This document shows, one piece after another, positions 39,608-49,104 of a stretch of DNA of 54,922 nucleotides. The stretch spans positions 1-54,922 of the forward strand of contig CALWLM010000088.1 in assembly GCA_944381515.1 (NCBI GenBank), written 5' to 3'. Both the position numbers and the translations under genes were made by a program. The first letter of the stretch is position 1, and each line of letters opens with the position of its first letter. The notes under the pieces are model-generated. The model had not been told where the DNA came from. It ran no database searches and worked only from the letters and a program-made list of their open reading frames with translations. Source of the DNA: an uncultured Lachnospiraceae bacterium (GTDB lineage: Bacteria; Bacillota; Clostridia; Lachnospirales; Lachnospiraceae).

Positions 39608-41722
39608 TCAAACCTCAAAAATCAGATCTCCATAGGAAGGCATAGGCCAGTATTCCTTATCCACCAGCATCTCCAGCTTGTCAACGGGAGCACGCAGAGC
39701 AGCCATAGCCGGCACCACCTCATCCTTATAGAAGTGGGCCATCCCTTCAGCGCCGGAGATTGCGATTCCCTCCGCCTGACGCTGCTGCAAAGCGGACAAA
39801 GCTACCTTGGTCTCAGAGAGCAGGGCGCTGACTTCCAGGAGAAGCTCCTTCTGCACGCTTACATCCGCCTCAGGGCAGGCTTCCGTCACAGCAGTCATAG
39901 AGGAGGCAAGCTCCGTAGTATAGGAAATCACTGCGGGAATGATCTGCTTGCCAGCCATATCGATCATGGTCAGAGCCTCAATGTTGATGGCCTTGGAATA
40001 GGTCTCATAGAGCACCTCCGCTCTGGACTGCAGCTCTGCTCTGGTGAAAATACCGAATTTCTCATAAAGAGCCACCGCCTTGTCGGTGGTCAGAGCAGGA
40101 ATCGCATCCACCATCGTGCGGATATTGGGCAGCCCTCTTCTCTCGGCCTCGGCGACCCACTCGTCCGAATAGCCGTTGCCGTTGAAGATAATCCGCTGAT
40201 GCTCCGTCAGATATTTCTTGATCAGATCATGGACAGCCCCGTCAAAATCATCGGCCGCCTCCAGAATATCCGCCGCCTCGCAAAATGCCTCCGCAACGAT
40301 GGCATTGAGGGTGGTATTGGGGCTGGCGATGGAATCGGAAGAACCCACCATACGGAATTCAAACTTATTGCCGGTAAAGGCAAAGGGCGAGGTGCGATTG
40401 CGGTCCGTGGCATCCTTGGCCAGCACAGGCAGGGAATGAACGCCGGTGTTAAGCTTGCCTCCCTTTATGGAAGAGGTGGCCTCGCCCGTTTCCACCAGCT
40501 GCTTTACCACATCCTCCAGCTGAGCGCCAAGGAAAATGGAGATGATTGCCGGCGGCGCCTCATTGGCCCCCAGACGATGATCGTTGCCCACATCGGCAGC
40601 CGATTCTCTGAGCAGGTCCGCATGAATGTCCACAGCCTTGATAATGCAGGCCAGCACCAGCAAAAACTGAATATTCTCGTGAGGCGTCTTGCCGGGGTCC
40701 AGCATATTGACGCCGTCGTCGCTGATCAGCGACCAGTTATTGTGTTTGCCGGAGCCGTTGACCCCCGCAAAAGGCTTCTCATTCAGCAGGCAGTGCATGC
40801 CATGACGGCCCGCCACCTTTTTCATGGTCTCCATAATCAGCTGATTGTGGTCGGTGGCGATATTAGCCTCCTCATAGATGGGAGCCAGCTCATGCTGCGC
40901 GGGCGCCACTTCATTGTGCTGCGTCTTGGCCGGAATGCCCAGCTTCCACAGCTCCACATTCAGGTCCTTCATGAACGCGCCGATCCGCTCGCGGATGGTG
41001 CCAAAGTAGTGATCCTCCAGCTCCTGGCCCTTGGGCGCCGGCGCGCCGAAAAGGGTCCGTCCCGCATAGATCAGATCCTTTCTCTGCAAATACTTCTCCC
41101 GGTCTACCAGGAAATATTCCTGCTCCGGTCCCACAGAAGGCGTCACTTTAGTGACCGCAGTGTTGCCAAACAGCTTCAGTATCCGTACCGCCTGATCGCT
41201 CAGAGCCTCCATGGAACGCAGCAGAGGCGTTTTCTTGTCCAGGGCCTCACCGGTATAGGAGCAGAAGGCCGTAGGAATACACAGAATCTTGCCGGTGGCA
41301 TCCTCTTTCAAAAATGCAGGAGAGGTGCAGTCCCAGGCGGTATAGCCTCTCGCCTCAAAGGTAGCGCGCAGGCCGCCGGAGGGGAAGGAAGAGGCATCCG
41401 GCTCACCCTTAATGAGCTCCTTGCCGGAGAACTCCAGCAAAGTCTTTCCATTGATGGGAGCCGTCACAAAAGAGTCATGCTTTTCAGCCGTGATACCAGT
41501 CAAAGGCTGAAACCAATGGGTAAAATGGGTGGCCCCCTTCTCCACCGCCCAATCCTTCATAGCATTGGCTACCACATCGGCTGTGGCCTGAGACATTTCT
41601 GCTCCGCTCTCGATGGTTCGTCTGATCTCGGCATACACCTTTTTGGGCAGACGCTCCCGCATCACGGCGTCGCTAAAAACATTGGTGCCGAAAATTTCCG
41701 CCATATTGATTTTCTCACTCAT
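39608..41722 (-). CDS. glnN: Glutamine synthetase type III
   Basis: 704 residues, the length of GSIII, a dodecameric enzyme that joins ammonia to glutamate using ATP. It has [18 protein letters not shown] and [20 protein letters not shown] (GSIII-specific), [10 protein letters not shown] for metal binding, AVNGSGKH-like [15 protein letters not shown] and [29 protein letters not shown] precedes the start. It stands alone between two hairpins; no regulator is adjacent. A long antisense reading frame covers it but is a composition effect. Confidence 0.95.
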   Translation of the reverse strand: MSEKINMAEIFGTNVFSDAVMRERLPKKVYAEIRRTIESGAEMSQATADVVANAMKDWAVEKGATHFTHWFQPLTGITAEKHDSFVTAPINGKTLLEFSGKELIKGEPDASSFPSGGLRATFEARGYTAWDCTSPAFLKEDATGKILCIPTAFCSYTGEALDKKTPLLRSMEALSDQAVRILKLFGNTAVTKVTPSVGPEQEYFLVDREKYLQRKDLIYAGRTLFGAPAPKGQELEDHYFGTIRERIGAFMKDLNVELWKLGIPAKTQHNEVAPAQHELAPIYEEANIATDHNQLIMETMKKVAGRHGMHCLLNEKPFAGVNGSGKHNNWSLISDDGVNMLDPGKTPHENIQFLLVLACIIKAVDIHADLLRESAADVGNDHRLGANEAPPAIISIFLGAQLEDVVKQLVETGEATSSIKGGKLNTGVHSLPVLAKDATDRNRTSPFAFTGNKFEFRMVGSSDSIASPNTTLNAIVAEAFCEAADILEAADDFDGAVHDLIKKYLTEHQRIIFNGNGYSDEWVAEAERRGLPNIRTMVDAIPALTTDKAVALYEKFGIFTRAELQSRAEVLYETYSKAINIEALTMIDMAGKQIIPAVISYTTELASSMTAVTEACPEADVSVQKELLLEVSALLSETKVALSALQQRQAEGIAISGAEGMAHFYKDEVVPAMAALRAPVDKLEMLVDKEYWPMPSYGDLIFEV

Positions 41723-41783
41723 AAGCTTTCCTCTCCTTGAAATATTGATTGAACAATTCTTTTACTGAAGCAAACCCTTGCAT

Positions 41784-41814
41784 AAAAAGAAAGATGTCCC
41801 CGAAGGAACATCTT
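41784..41814 (-). terminator. Terminator between sortase and glnN
   Basis: In mRNA sense AGATGTTCC-TTCG-GGGACATCT followed by TTCTTTTT. Its position also allows a role as glnN leader attenuator. A second hairpin, CCCGAAAAAG with CTTTTTTCGGG, lies at 41891-41916 right after the sortase stop. Confidence 0.7.
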
Positions 41815-41919
41815 TGTTCTCAGCTGACATCATTCTCTGCTTATTCCTCTGCGCAGGAAATTTAACATGAATATAAAGTACCTCAGTTTTCCCGAAAAAG
41901 CAAGCACTTTTTTCGGGTG

Positions 41920-42798
41920 TCAGATCCTTTTGGCATGTACGACAAAACGCAGGGTTGTATCATTGGCGCAAGTGGACAAAGTGACGATGCTGTCATCCTT
42001 CGTCACGGTAATCCCCGCGTCATAGATAGAGTATGACATGACCCGGTCGATATATGCCTGGAAATTGTCATCGCTGCCAAAGCCGAAATAGTAAATATCT
42101 GCATCGAGCTGCGCCTCGTAAGCAGAAAAGACCTGATAGACCCGCAGGCCTTCCGGTGTGGTAATGTAAATATAGCGGTTGGCGTCCCAGAAATCTCTCC
42201 TGGAATAACGGTTCAGACGGCTGAACATGGTGCCGCTCTTCAGATTATGGCCATGGATAATCGGATTCTTGTCGTCAAGACCGTCCTCAATGGCTGCGTC
42301 CAAAAAGATGGCTCCCCCGGAATTCTCCGTCCCGGAATAAGTGTGCGTCAGATAATACTCGTTATCGCTGCCCTGAACAATCGGGTAATTGATATTGGTT
42401 CCCGGAATCTGTATCCAGCCAACCACATCGCTGTTGACGCTCTGAAGATAGGCAAAGTCAGGGACAGTCAGAGAAAACTTCGCCGGCTGGGTCGTGTCTG
42501 TCTCCCCCTCTGCACCGGCAGTCTCCGCCGCCTGGTTTTCGTTTTCACCGCCCTCATCCTCTTCGGTCTCCGGCACGGGGGCAGTCATCTCCACCTCATC
42601 CATATGAGACAGAATCTCCTCGTAATCCGCTTCGCCCTCATGATATTCCAGCAGGATCGAAGAAAGCTGCCACAGAGAAACCGCCAGCACCACTACAGCC
42701 ACCAGCATAATCAGCTTCCAGACAAGGGACATCTGCTTTTTGGCGCCATTCTTCGATTTTTTCTCCGGTTTCACCGCATTTTCCTTTTTATCAGACAT
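41920..42798 (-). CDS. srtB: Class B sortase
   Basis: 292 residues. A Lys-rich cytosolic start, one membrane segment (about 27-50), an acidic Glu-rich linker (about 60-105) and the sortase domain follow. Catalytic residues are visible: His in PIIHGHNLKSG, Cys in VTLSTCAND and Arg in LRFVVHAKR. VVGWIQIPGTNINYPIVQGS is typical of class B. The linker is longer than usual. It could anchor the surface proteins at 1-9.4 kb, whose ends contain NPSTGD or TSTGDNAP, but other sortases elsewhere may do so. It follows sfsA by 27 bases. Confidence 0.92.
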   Translation of the reverse strand: MSDKKENAVKPEKKSKNGAKKQMSLVWKLIMLVAVVVLAVSLWQLSSILLEYHEGEADYEEILSHMDEVEMTAPVPETEEDEGGENENQAAETAGAEGETDTTQPAKFSLTVPDFAYLQSVNSDVVGWIQIPGTNINYPIVQGSDNEYYLTHTYSGTENSGGAIFLDAAIEDGLDDKNPIIHGHNLKSGTMFSRLNRYSRRDFWDANRYIYITTPEGLRVYQVFSAYEAQLDADIYYFGFGSDDNFQAYIDRVMSYSIYDAGITVTKDDSIVTLSTCANDTTLRFVVHAKRI

Positions 42799-42825
42799 TT
42801 TGATCTCCTCTCCATTTTCGATCGG

Positions 42826-43524
42826 TCAGGCCCTCTCTGTCAGATCCACCAAAACCGGCCGGTTCAGAACCATTTCATCCTCCCGAACCAGACAGTCGTA
42901 GGCCAAAACCTTCACTCCGGCCTGCTGCGCCCGCAAAAGAGCCTGTCCAAACTCTGCATGGGTCTCCCAGTTTGGCCTGAACAGATCCATCCCCTCTGTC
43001 TGTATGACAAAGAGAACAGCCGCCCCGTTTCCGGCCCGACGGCATGAAGCCAGCTCCTCCAGATGCTTTACCCCACGGGCAGTAGGCGCATCTGGAAAAC
43101 GGGCGACTCCGTCCGCAAACAGCGTCACTCCTTTAACCTCCACAAACCAGGGACCTTCTTCCGTCCTGAGATACAGGTCGAAGCGGGAATTTCCATAGGT
43201 TTTTTCCCGTTTAACTTCCAGTATCTTTCCAAACAGTCCGTCCGCCCCGGCCTGAGCCCATTCAAAGGCTGCCAGATTAGGAGCCTGGGAATCCATATTT
43301 ACCAGTCTGTCTCCTTTATACACTCCAATGACCGAGGCCGCCGTCTTGCGAAGCGGATTATCGCTTCTCTCCAGCACCAGCCTGGCCCCCGCCGCCAAAA
43401 GCTCCCGGCAGCGCCCTGTATTCTTTACATGGGCCGTCACTTCTTTCCCATCCATCATCACCTTTGCAATGAAACGATTGGGACGGGAGAGAAAAATACC
43501 GCCGGCAATTTTATCGTATCTCAT
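42826..43524 (-). CDS. sfsA: SfsA family protein
   Basis: 232 residues. ATG 43524 follows AAAAAGGAGAAAAT; thirteen upstream codons are excluded. The OB-like start (FLSRPNRFIAKVMMDGKEVT) and nuclease-like core with YGNSRFDLYLRTEEGPWFVE and VKGVTLFADGVARFPDAPTA match SfsA, which was found as a sugar fermentation stimulator and has a nuclease-like fold. The exact function is uncertain. It is probably cotranscribed with the sortase. Confidence 0.93.
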   Translation of the reverse strand: MRYDKIAGGIFLSRPNRFIAKVMMDGKEVTAHVKNTGRCRELLAAGARLVLERSDNPLRKTAASVIGVYKGDRLVNMDSQAPNLAAFEWAQAGADGLFGKILEVKREKTYGNSRFDLYLRTEEGPWFVEVKGVTLFADGVARFPDAPTARGVKHLEELASCRRAGNGAAVLFVIQTEGMDLFRPNWETHAEFGQALLRAQQAGVKVLAYDCLVREDEMVLNRPVLVDLTERA

Positions 43525-43663
43525 ATTTTCTCCTTTTTCCCGATTATAGACCAAAATTTTCATTCTGTAAATGCCCTTCTCCTGCGGCCGTCATAGGATA
43601 ATACAGGAGCTTCGATCTCATCGATCCCATAAGCGCCGCAAAATAAACAAAAAGGGGAGCCAA

Positions 43664-43897
43664 ATGACAGATGAAATTTACCCTCTAAATAGAATCAGAC
43701 CGGGAGAAAGCGCCGTCATCGTCAGCCTGACCGGCGGCGACGGCATCCGCCGCCGTCTTCTGGATCTGGGTTTTTCCAATGGCACAAAGGTTTTCTGCGT
43801 CCTGAGCCAGCGCCGAAATGAGGGCGCCGCCTATCTGGTGCGGGGCACAGTCATTGCCCTGCGCAAGGAGGACGCCGCCGGGATTCTGGTGCGCTGA
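43664..43897 (+). CDS. feoA: Orphan FeoA-domain protein
   Basis: 77 residues. ATG 43664 follows AAAGGGGAGCCAA. The SH3-like FeoA fold is suggested by LNRIRPGESAVIVSLTGGDG, IRRRLLDLGFSNGTKVFCVL and RGTVIALRKEDAAGILVR. FeoA normally assists the ferrous iron transporter FeoB, but no feoB is near; a terminator follows at once. It may act as a stand-alone regulator of FeoB elsewhere, or of another partner. Confidence 0.85.
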   Translation: MTDEIYPLNRIRPGESAVIVSLTGGDGIRRRLLDLGFSNGTKVFCVLSQRRNEGAAYLVRGTVIALRKEDAAGILVR

Positions 43898-43938
43898 TTT
43901 GGGGATGGACAGACGCGCGCACAGACGCGCCAACGAAA

Positions 43939-43981
43939 AAAGCTCTGCCGGCCTGCAAAAACCGCAGATCAGCAGAGCTTT
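43939..43981. terminator. Bidirectional terminator between feoA and the MerR gene
   Basis: AAAGCTCTGC (43939-43948) pairs with GCAGAGCTTT (43972-43981), with A-run on the left and T-rich tail on the right, between convergent genes. Confidence 0.75.
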
Positions 43982-44002
43982 ATAATTTAGTTTATTGCAG
44001 CC

Positions 44003-44812
44003 CTATTCCAGCCGTGCCCGAATCAGCACCAGATACTTGGCCTTTTTTTGCGAATAATCGGTAACCAAAATCCAGCCCGTAGAGCTGTCGGTAAAGTGAA
44101 AACGGTGCTCCCGTACATAGGAAATCATGGGCGCCAGCTGCTTCGGATAAATACAGAAAAGATCGTCCACCGCCACGAAAGTACGGATACTCAGACCTCC
44201 CGGTACCGTCTTGACCGGAGGCTGCACGGAAAGGCCCAGCATATCCCGATATCTTGCAATACATCCCATACCGACCCGTACGTCATATTTTTCCGTTCGG
44301 GAGAAATCCATCAGCTGCTCTCTTGGTATACTCAAGGTCAAATATGTATAGGGCATGGCATCGACCCACTGTTTGGCCAGCCCCTCCGGCACGTCCTCTA
44401 TGTTTTCCCCCAAAAGATACAGGGCCGAAAAATCGTCCTCCCAGTTGACCAGCTCCACAGCGCCCTGATTGGCAATCGTCATCTCCATATAGTGATGTAT
44501 TTCCCGGATGTGCTGCCGGTCATGCTGCAGCATTTCGATTTGACGGGAAAGCTCCTGCTCCTTTTCTTCCAGCCAGACCAGCTGGCTCTTAGCCGAGCGG
44601 CCGTTTATGATATCATGCACTCCGCCAATGGACAAGTCCATGCTCCGGTAACGGCGCACAGACAGAGCCCGGACTGCATCCAGCTCGTCATAGTAATAAT
44701 AACCGTTTTCCGGGTTCTGTTCAGGAGACAGCAGTCCCAGGTTTTTGTAATGCCGGATCGTCTCCTGTGTAATCCCCAGCTTTCCGGCCAGTGCATGAAT
44801 CGTATATTTCAC
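44003..44812 (-). CDS. MerR-family transcriptional regulator with GyrI-like effector domain
   Basis: 269 residues. GTG 44812 is chosen because GGGGAG lies 8 bases upstream; a GTG at 44821 has poor spacing. The MerR winged helix begins YTIHALAGKLGITQETIRHY, followed by KNLGLLSPEQNPENGYYYYD. A dimerisation helix (about 80-115) leads to a C-terminal domain (about 125-269) of the drug-binding GyrI-like kind. It is 24 bases downstream of the flavoprotein lipoprotein gene, so it probably controls that gene in response to a small molecule. No typical MerR promoter with long spacer was identified. Confidence 0.85.
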   Translation of the reverse strand: MKYTIHALAGKLGITQETIRHYKNLGLLSPEQNPENGYYYYDELDAVRALSVRRYRSMDLSIGGVHDIINGRSAKSQLVWLEEKEQELSRQIEMLQHDRQHIREIHHYMEMTIANQGAVELVNWEDDFSALYLLGENIEDVPEGLAKQWVDAMPYTYLTLSIPREQLMDFSRTEKYDVRVGMGCIARYRDMLGLSVQPPVKTVPGGLSIRTFVAVDDLFCIYPKQLAPMISYVREHRFHFTDSSTGWILVTDYSQKKAKYLVLIRARLE

Positions 44813-44836
44813 CTTTCTCACTCCCCGATGACAAAA

Positions 44837-46378
44837 TCACCCTTTATCGCTGGCATATGCCGCGGCGTTTATACCCGCGATTTTGCCAAACACACAGTCT
44901 GTCGGCACGGGATTGGCTCCATAAAGTCCGTCCCCGGCGCATTCTCCTGCGGCATACAGTCCTTCTATCACATTGCCCTGCTCATCCAGGGCTCTGGTCT
45001 CTTCGTCAATCCAGATTCCTCCAAAGGTTCCCTGCATGGCCGGAGTCAGCTCTACAGCATAGTAAGGCCCCTCTGACAAATCCGTCTGAAACAGCGTACG
45101 GCCAAACTCATCCTCGCCTGCCGCCGCACTCTCGGCAAAGCTCGCAAGAGTATTCTGAAGTCCCTCCGCGTCAATACCCAATGTCTCAGCCAGTTCCTGG
45201 ACCGACTCATAAGCGTCCGTGCTGACATCCGGAGCCTCCAAAAGTCCCCGGCTCTCCTCATTATAAATCAAATATACGGTTTTGTCTTCAAGAGCCATAA
45301 TATTGGGACTGAAATAATAATTAGCGTGCTCATTGCCGATTCTCTCTCCGTCCAGATTTACAACGATGCCCGGATTAGAATAGGTTCCTATCATCGTATA
45401 GGAGGATGTATCCTCATTATAATAGAGAAAAGGATTGCACTTCATCACATCCATATAAGCCAGAGCGGCCCCAATATCCTCCGTCATTTTGTGCCCGTCG
45501 CCCGTATTTCCCGTACTGCTTATAAATCCCAGGCCGGCATATTGCGGATTGTACTCCGCCACCATCTCGTTATTGGAAGAAAAGCCTCCCGTAGCCATAA
45601 TTACGCTGTCTGCCTGAATCTTATACTGTCCGTCCTCCGTGCTGACAACAGCTCCGATTACGCTGCCCTGCTCGTCCGTCAATAGTTCCGTTCCTCTGGT
45701 GTTAAGCCTTATATCCACTCCCAGCTCTTCCAGCTGCTCTTTGCAGGCGGCGGTCACCATGCTGCCCAGGCTGTGATTCTTGGGTACAATGGTAAAGTCG
45801 CCGCTCACTCCTTCGAACTCCACTCCATTATCCATGAGCCAGTCTGCCGCTTCTCCGGTACCCTCCGCCAGAATCCTCAGCATATTTTCATCCCCGTCTG
45901 GATAGGTAGCCAGATAGTTTTCCAGCTGGTCCTGCGCCGTTGCCGTGATCCCGTTTTCCGTCTGATAAGCGGAAGCCGAACAGCCAAATACGCCCCTGGC
46001 CATGACTGTATTTCCTCCCAAAAGGCCCTGCTTCTCTACCAGAATAACGTCAGCCCCTTCGGAAGCGGCAAAAATGGCTGAAACCATTCCCGCTCCGCCG
46101 CCGCCGATAACCAGTACGTCCGTCTCTGTATCTCCCTGAGAGGGTTCTTCTGCCTGCGTTGTCTCTGTTTCTGCCTCCGACTGCAGCTCCGTTACCGGAT
46201 CAGCCTCCGAAACCTGCTGCTGCGTCTGCCCTGCCGTTTCTGCCTGGCCCTCGTTTGCAGAGCACCCGGCAAATAACACCAGCAGACTCAGAATCAATAA
46301 AATGCAGCCGATTCTTTTGCCGACTCTCTTTCCTTTTTTTCTCCCCGCGTTCGTTTCCTGTACGCCTTTTTTCTGCAT
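44837..46378 (-). CDS. FAD-dependent reductase-like lipoprotein
   Basis: 513 residues. ATG 46378 follows AGGAGGTTTGTGT. A basic start and signal end in the lipobox LFAGC near residue 38. A Glu/Thr/Gln-rich linker follows. The FAD domain starts DVLVIGGGGAGMVSAIFAAS and GGNTVMARG, of the fumarate reductase/succinate dehydrogenase flavoprotein superfamily. The C-terminus reads GLYAAGECAGDGLYGANPVP, lacking the Arg-rich NRLGG of classical fumarate reductases. There is no FMN-binding domain. It probably reduces an unknown compound at the cell surface, using electrons from a flavinylated partner such as the next gene; this is inferred. MerR control is likely. Confidence 0.85.
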   Translation of the reverse strand: MQKKGVQETNAGRKKGKRVGKRIGCILLILSLLVLFAGCSANEGQAETAGQTQQQVSEADPVTELQSEAETETTQAEEPSQGDTETDVLVIGGGGAGMVSAIFAASEGADVILVEKQGLLGGNTVMARGVFGCSASAYQTENGITATAQDQLENYLATYPDGDENMLRILAEGTGEAADWLMDNGVEFEGVSGDFTIVPKNHSLGSMVTAACKEQLEELGVDIRLNTRGTELLTDEQGSVIGAVVSTEDGQYKIQADSVIMATGGFSSNNEMVAEYNPQYAGLGFISSTGNTGDGHKMTEDIGAALAYMDVMKCNPFLYYNEDTSSYTMIGTYSNPGIVVNLDGERIGNEHANYYFSPNIMALEDKTVYLIYNEESRGLLEAPDVSTDAYESVQELAETLGIDAEGLQNTLASFAESAAAGEDEFGRTLFQTDLSEGPYYAVELTPAMQGTFGGIWIDEETRALDEQGNVIEGLYAAGECAGDGLYGANPVPTDCVFGKIAGINAAAYASDKG

Positions 46379-46493
46379 ACACAAACCTCCTGAATTCATT
46401 CATTGTTATTTTCCACACAATCTCGCTGTGCTCTGTCAAGAAGTATAAAGTCTGCTGTAACCACAGAGTCAAGGCTTTTTGTGATTTTTTCGG

Positions 46494-46555
46494 CAAAAAA
46501 ACATCCCCGCAGACCGCCGGAGAGCTTACTGCTCCCACGGTATCCGCGGGGATGT
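46494..46555 (-). terminator. Terminator after the FMN/FAD reductase-like gene
   Basis: AACATCCCCGC with GCGGGGATGTT, a long loop and a run of T (minus sense), about 60 bases after the stop at 46613. Confidence 0.75.
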
Positions 46556-46612
46556 TCTTATTCGTTTCCTCCGGCCCCATCTAAGGGCCGTCAGAATTTC
46601 TTATTACTGATA

Positions 46613-48442
46613 TTACTGATTTTCCTGAACTGCTGCGGCAGCAGAATTTCCTGCATTGTAGCCGCTGGTAACAGCCCAGCCGAACAGGCTGCCGCCCAGA
46701 TAGATGTCGCCTTCCAGGCCGCCTACAACCTCGCCGGCAGCATACAGACCCTCAATGGGCTCCTGTGCCGTGTTGAGCACCTGCATCTGATCATTGATGT
46801 GCAGGCCGCCCAGGGTTGCATAATACCGCAGCCACATCTGAACTGCATAGTAAGGGCCGTCATCGGAAAGCTTCAGAGTCAGGGTTCTGCCAAACTCATC
46901 GGTTCCCTCGTCCACAGCTGCATTATATGCCTCAGCAGCAGCCGTCAGAGAGCCCTCGGGCAGATTCAGCGTAGCAGCCAGGTCATCCAGGGTCTCGCCC
47001 TGTACCATCACAGGGTTGGAAGAACCGTTGTTGGCCAGCCAGGTCTCTACATCCTCAGCCGTGTAAATGTTGCTGTTCTCCATGCCGGCGTTGAAGGCAT
47101 CGAAGGAAGCCTGATCCATGATCAGGTAATTCGCCGCATTGGGCTTCATAGCCTGAATCAGATCGTATGCGTTGCCCTGCTCATTGGCAAAGCGCTCGCC
47201 GTTCTCATTTACCAGGAATGCACCGCTGGTGCTGTAGGCTCCGCCCACGCCAGGGTTGCAGTACTGGCCCAGTCCGCTGGGCAGCACGATGCTGTTGGGC
47301 TGCACGTTAACAAACTCCATGTTGATCAGATCTGCATCCAGCTCCTCTACCATGGCCAGTGCATCACCGGTAGCGCCTGCAGCGCCTGCATAAACATACT
47401 GCTGATACTCCTCGGGAACCAGCTCGTCATTGGCGCCAAAGCCGCCGGTAGCCAGGATTACAGCCTTTGCGTTGATTGTATAGATGGTGTCGTCGCTCTC
47501 AGCTACCACACCTACCACCTTGCCGTCCTCTACGATCAGCTCGGTAGCGGGGGTATCCAGGTAAACCTCACCGCCGGCTTCCTCAACGCCGCTCATAAGG
47601 GTATTTACCACAGCAGCGCCGCGGCCGGTAGCAGACAGGGTACGGCTGGTGGCCGGACGTCCATACTCTACGTTGCCGCCCTCGGGATCTACCAGCCAGT
47701 CAAAGGCCTCGCCCACAGAGTTGACAAAGATGTCCACGGTACCCTCGTCGTTGTAATTATGTCCATTCTCCAGAAGGTCTGCCTTCAGCTGCTCAGGCGT
47801 ATCCTCCACGCCGTCCTCTTCCAGCACCTGGCTGCCGGTAGCAATGGTTCCGCCTCCAGCCATAGCAGTAGCTCCGCCGGCAATAGCCATCTTCTCTACC
47901 AGTACTACGCTTGCGCCGTTCTGCAGAGCAGACAGGGAAGCAGTCAGGCCAGCGCCGCCGGCGCCCACCACTGCGATATCGGTATCAATGGTAACCTCTT
48001 CCTTCTCGGCAGGCTCCTCCGTCGTCGTCTGGGAGAACTTCTCCACATCCAGACCAGCGTTAGTGATAGCAGCCTCCAGTGCCTCACGGAAACCGTTAGA
48101 AGTCATCGTAGCTCCGGAAACAGAGTCAACATTGATGGTCTGCCCCGCCAGAGCCTCCTCCACCAGTGTCGGCAAAGCTGCAGCGCCAATGCCTTCCGTC
48201 TCTGTGTGTTCCGTCACCTGAATGTCGGTGATCGTCTCTCCATCCACCGTGATTTCTACGGTGATATCGCCATGATATCCCGTACCGGTACCGGTAAATG
48301 TTCCGCCCGCGGCCTCTGTTGCAGCTGCTGTCGTCTCAGCAGTCGTCTCTGCGGCAGTGGTCTCGGTTGATCCGGTACTGCACGCCGACAGCATCAAGGA
48401 CGCCGCCAGTACAAAGGGCAGTACTTTTCTCATGAGTTTCAT
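46613..48442 (-). CDS. Secreted FMN-binding/FAD reductase-like lipoprotein
   Basis: 609 residues. ATG 48442 follows AAGGAGGAAGAAACTT. Lipobox LSAC near residue 22, then a Thr/Ala/Glu-rich stretch. The FMN-binding domain (about 50-130) carries SGATMTSNG, which fits the motif for covalent FMN attachment by ApbE. The FAD domain begins IAVVGAGGAGLTASLSALQN. The end has YYATLGGLHINDQMQVLN and GLYAAGEVVGGLEGDIYLGG; the Arg of fumarate reductases (NRLGG) is replaced by IYLGG. The layout matches urocanate/fumarate reductase-type extracellular electron acceptor enzymes with a different, unknown substrate. Its own promoter is at 48484-48512. Confidence 0.88.
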   Translation of the reverse strand: MKLMRKVLPFVLAASLMLSACSTGSTETTAAETTAETTAAATEAAGGTFTGTGTGYHGDITVEITVDGETITDIQVTEHTETEGIGAAALPTLVEEALAGQTINVDSVSGATMTSNGFREALEAAITNAGLDVEKFSQTTTEEPAEKEEVTIDTDIAVVGAGGAGLTASLSALQNGASVVLVEKMAIAGGATAMAGGGTIATGSQVLEEDGVEDTPEQLKADLLENGHNYNDEGTVDIFVNSVGEAFDWLVDPEGGNVEYGRPATSRTLSATGRGAAVVNTLMSGVEEAGGEVYLDTPATELIVEDGKVVGVVAESDDTIYTINAKAVILATGGFGANDELVPEEYQQYVYAGAAGATGDALAMVEELDADLINMEFVNVQPNSIVLPSGLGQYCNPGVGGAYSTSGAFLVNENGERFANEQGNAYDLIQAMKPNAANYLIMDQASFDAFNAGMENSNIYTAEDVETWLANNGSSNPVMVQGETLDDLAATLNLPEGSLTAAAEAYNAAVDEGTDEFGRTLTLKLSDDGPYYAVQMWLRYYATLGGLHINDQMQVLNTAQEPIEGLYAAGEVVGGLEGDIYLGGSLFGWAVTSGYNAGNSAAAAVQENQ

Positions 48443-48483
48443 AAGTTTCTTCCTCCTTTTTAGATTATCTTTGTAGCGCATAT

Positions 48484-48512
48484 ATAGTAGCACTTTCCAT
48501 ATCCAAATTCAA
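48484..48512 (-). promoter_or_regulatory. Promoter of the FMN/FAD reductase-like gene
   Basis: TTGAAT (48507-48512), a 17-base spacer and TACTAT (48484-48489) on the minus strand. Confidence 0.6.
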
Positions 48513-48607
48513 CAGCCCGGCAGTGCTTTTATAATTTTTTCACAATATCTTAATATGATCTTAATCATAAATATTTCCAAATATCCATAAACATTCTTTT
48601 CACTTTT

Positions 48608-49099
48608 TTATTCTTCCGGAGGCGCATCGCAGCGCGTATCCGCCTCATACATTCTCTCCATAAGCCCGTCGTCTCCCCGGACCATCGTAAGAAAGCTCCA
48701 GCCGCATTTTTCATAAAAATCGGTGTGATCCGTCACCAGATACAGTTTTTCGATTCCCATACCGGCCATATCCTCCCGCACACGCCTCAGAATATAGCGG
48801 GCCATCCCCTGTCCGCGCCAGTTTTCCTCTACGAAAAGAGCGCAGAGATTGGGATGAAGGTCTTTCCGGTCATGAAAATCGTTCTCGATGACCCCGGCTC
48901 CAGCCACAATCCTTTCCTCTCCATCCAGAATGACATACCACTGCGGCACGCCTGTACCATTTAGGATACACTGGTCGATGCTCTCCTCATATTCCGCCGG
49001 AGGAATTCCCCACTTGCCGGCAAACCAGCCGGCAGCCCTGTCACGCAGCCCCGCATTCTCCCGCAGCCGCTTAAATTCAAAACCCGTCAAATCCGCCAT
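48608..49099 (-). CDS. GNAT-family N-acetyltransferase
   Basis: 163 residues. The GNAT fold shows acetyl-CoA-binding LFVEENWRGQGMARYILRRV and LYLVTDHTDFYEKCGWSFL at the C-terminus. The acceptor substrate is not identifiable. The start lies five bases after the PHP phosphatase stop, with CTGGAGG inside that gene's end, so both are cotranscribed. Confidence 0.88.
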   Translation of the reverse strand: MADLTGFEFKRLRENAGLRDRAAGWFAGKWGIPPAEYEESIDQCILNGTGVPQWYVILDGEERIVAGAGVIENDFHDRKDLHPNLCALFVEENWRGQGMARYILRRVREDMAGMGIEKLYLVTDHTDFYEKCGWSFLTMVRGDDGLMERMYEADTRCDAPPEE

Positions 49100-49104
49100 T
49101 TCAA

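Noticed and set aside
39602..41740. Long plus-strand reading frame (712 codons) over the glutamine synthetase gene
   Set aside because: It is the antisense of glnN, has no ribosome site and no recognisable domain; it reflects codon bias of the true gene.
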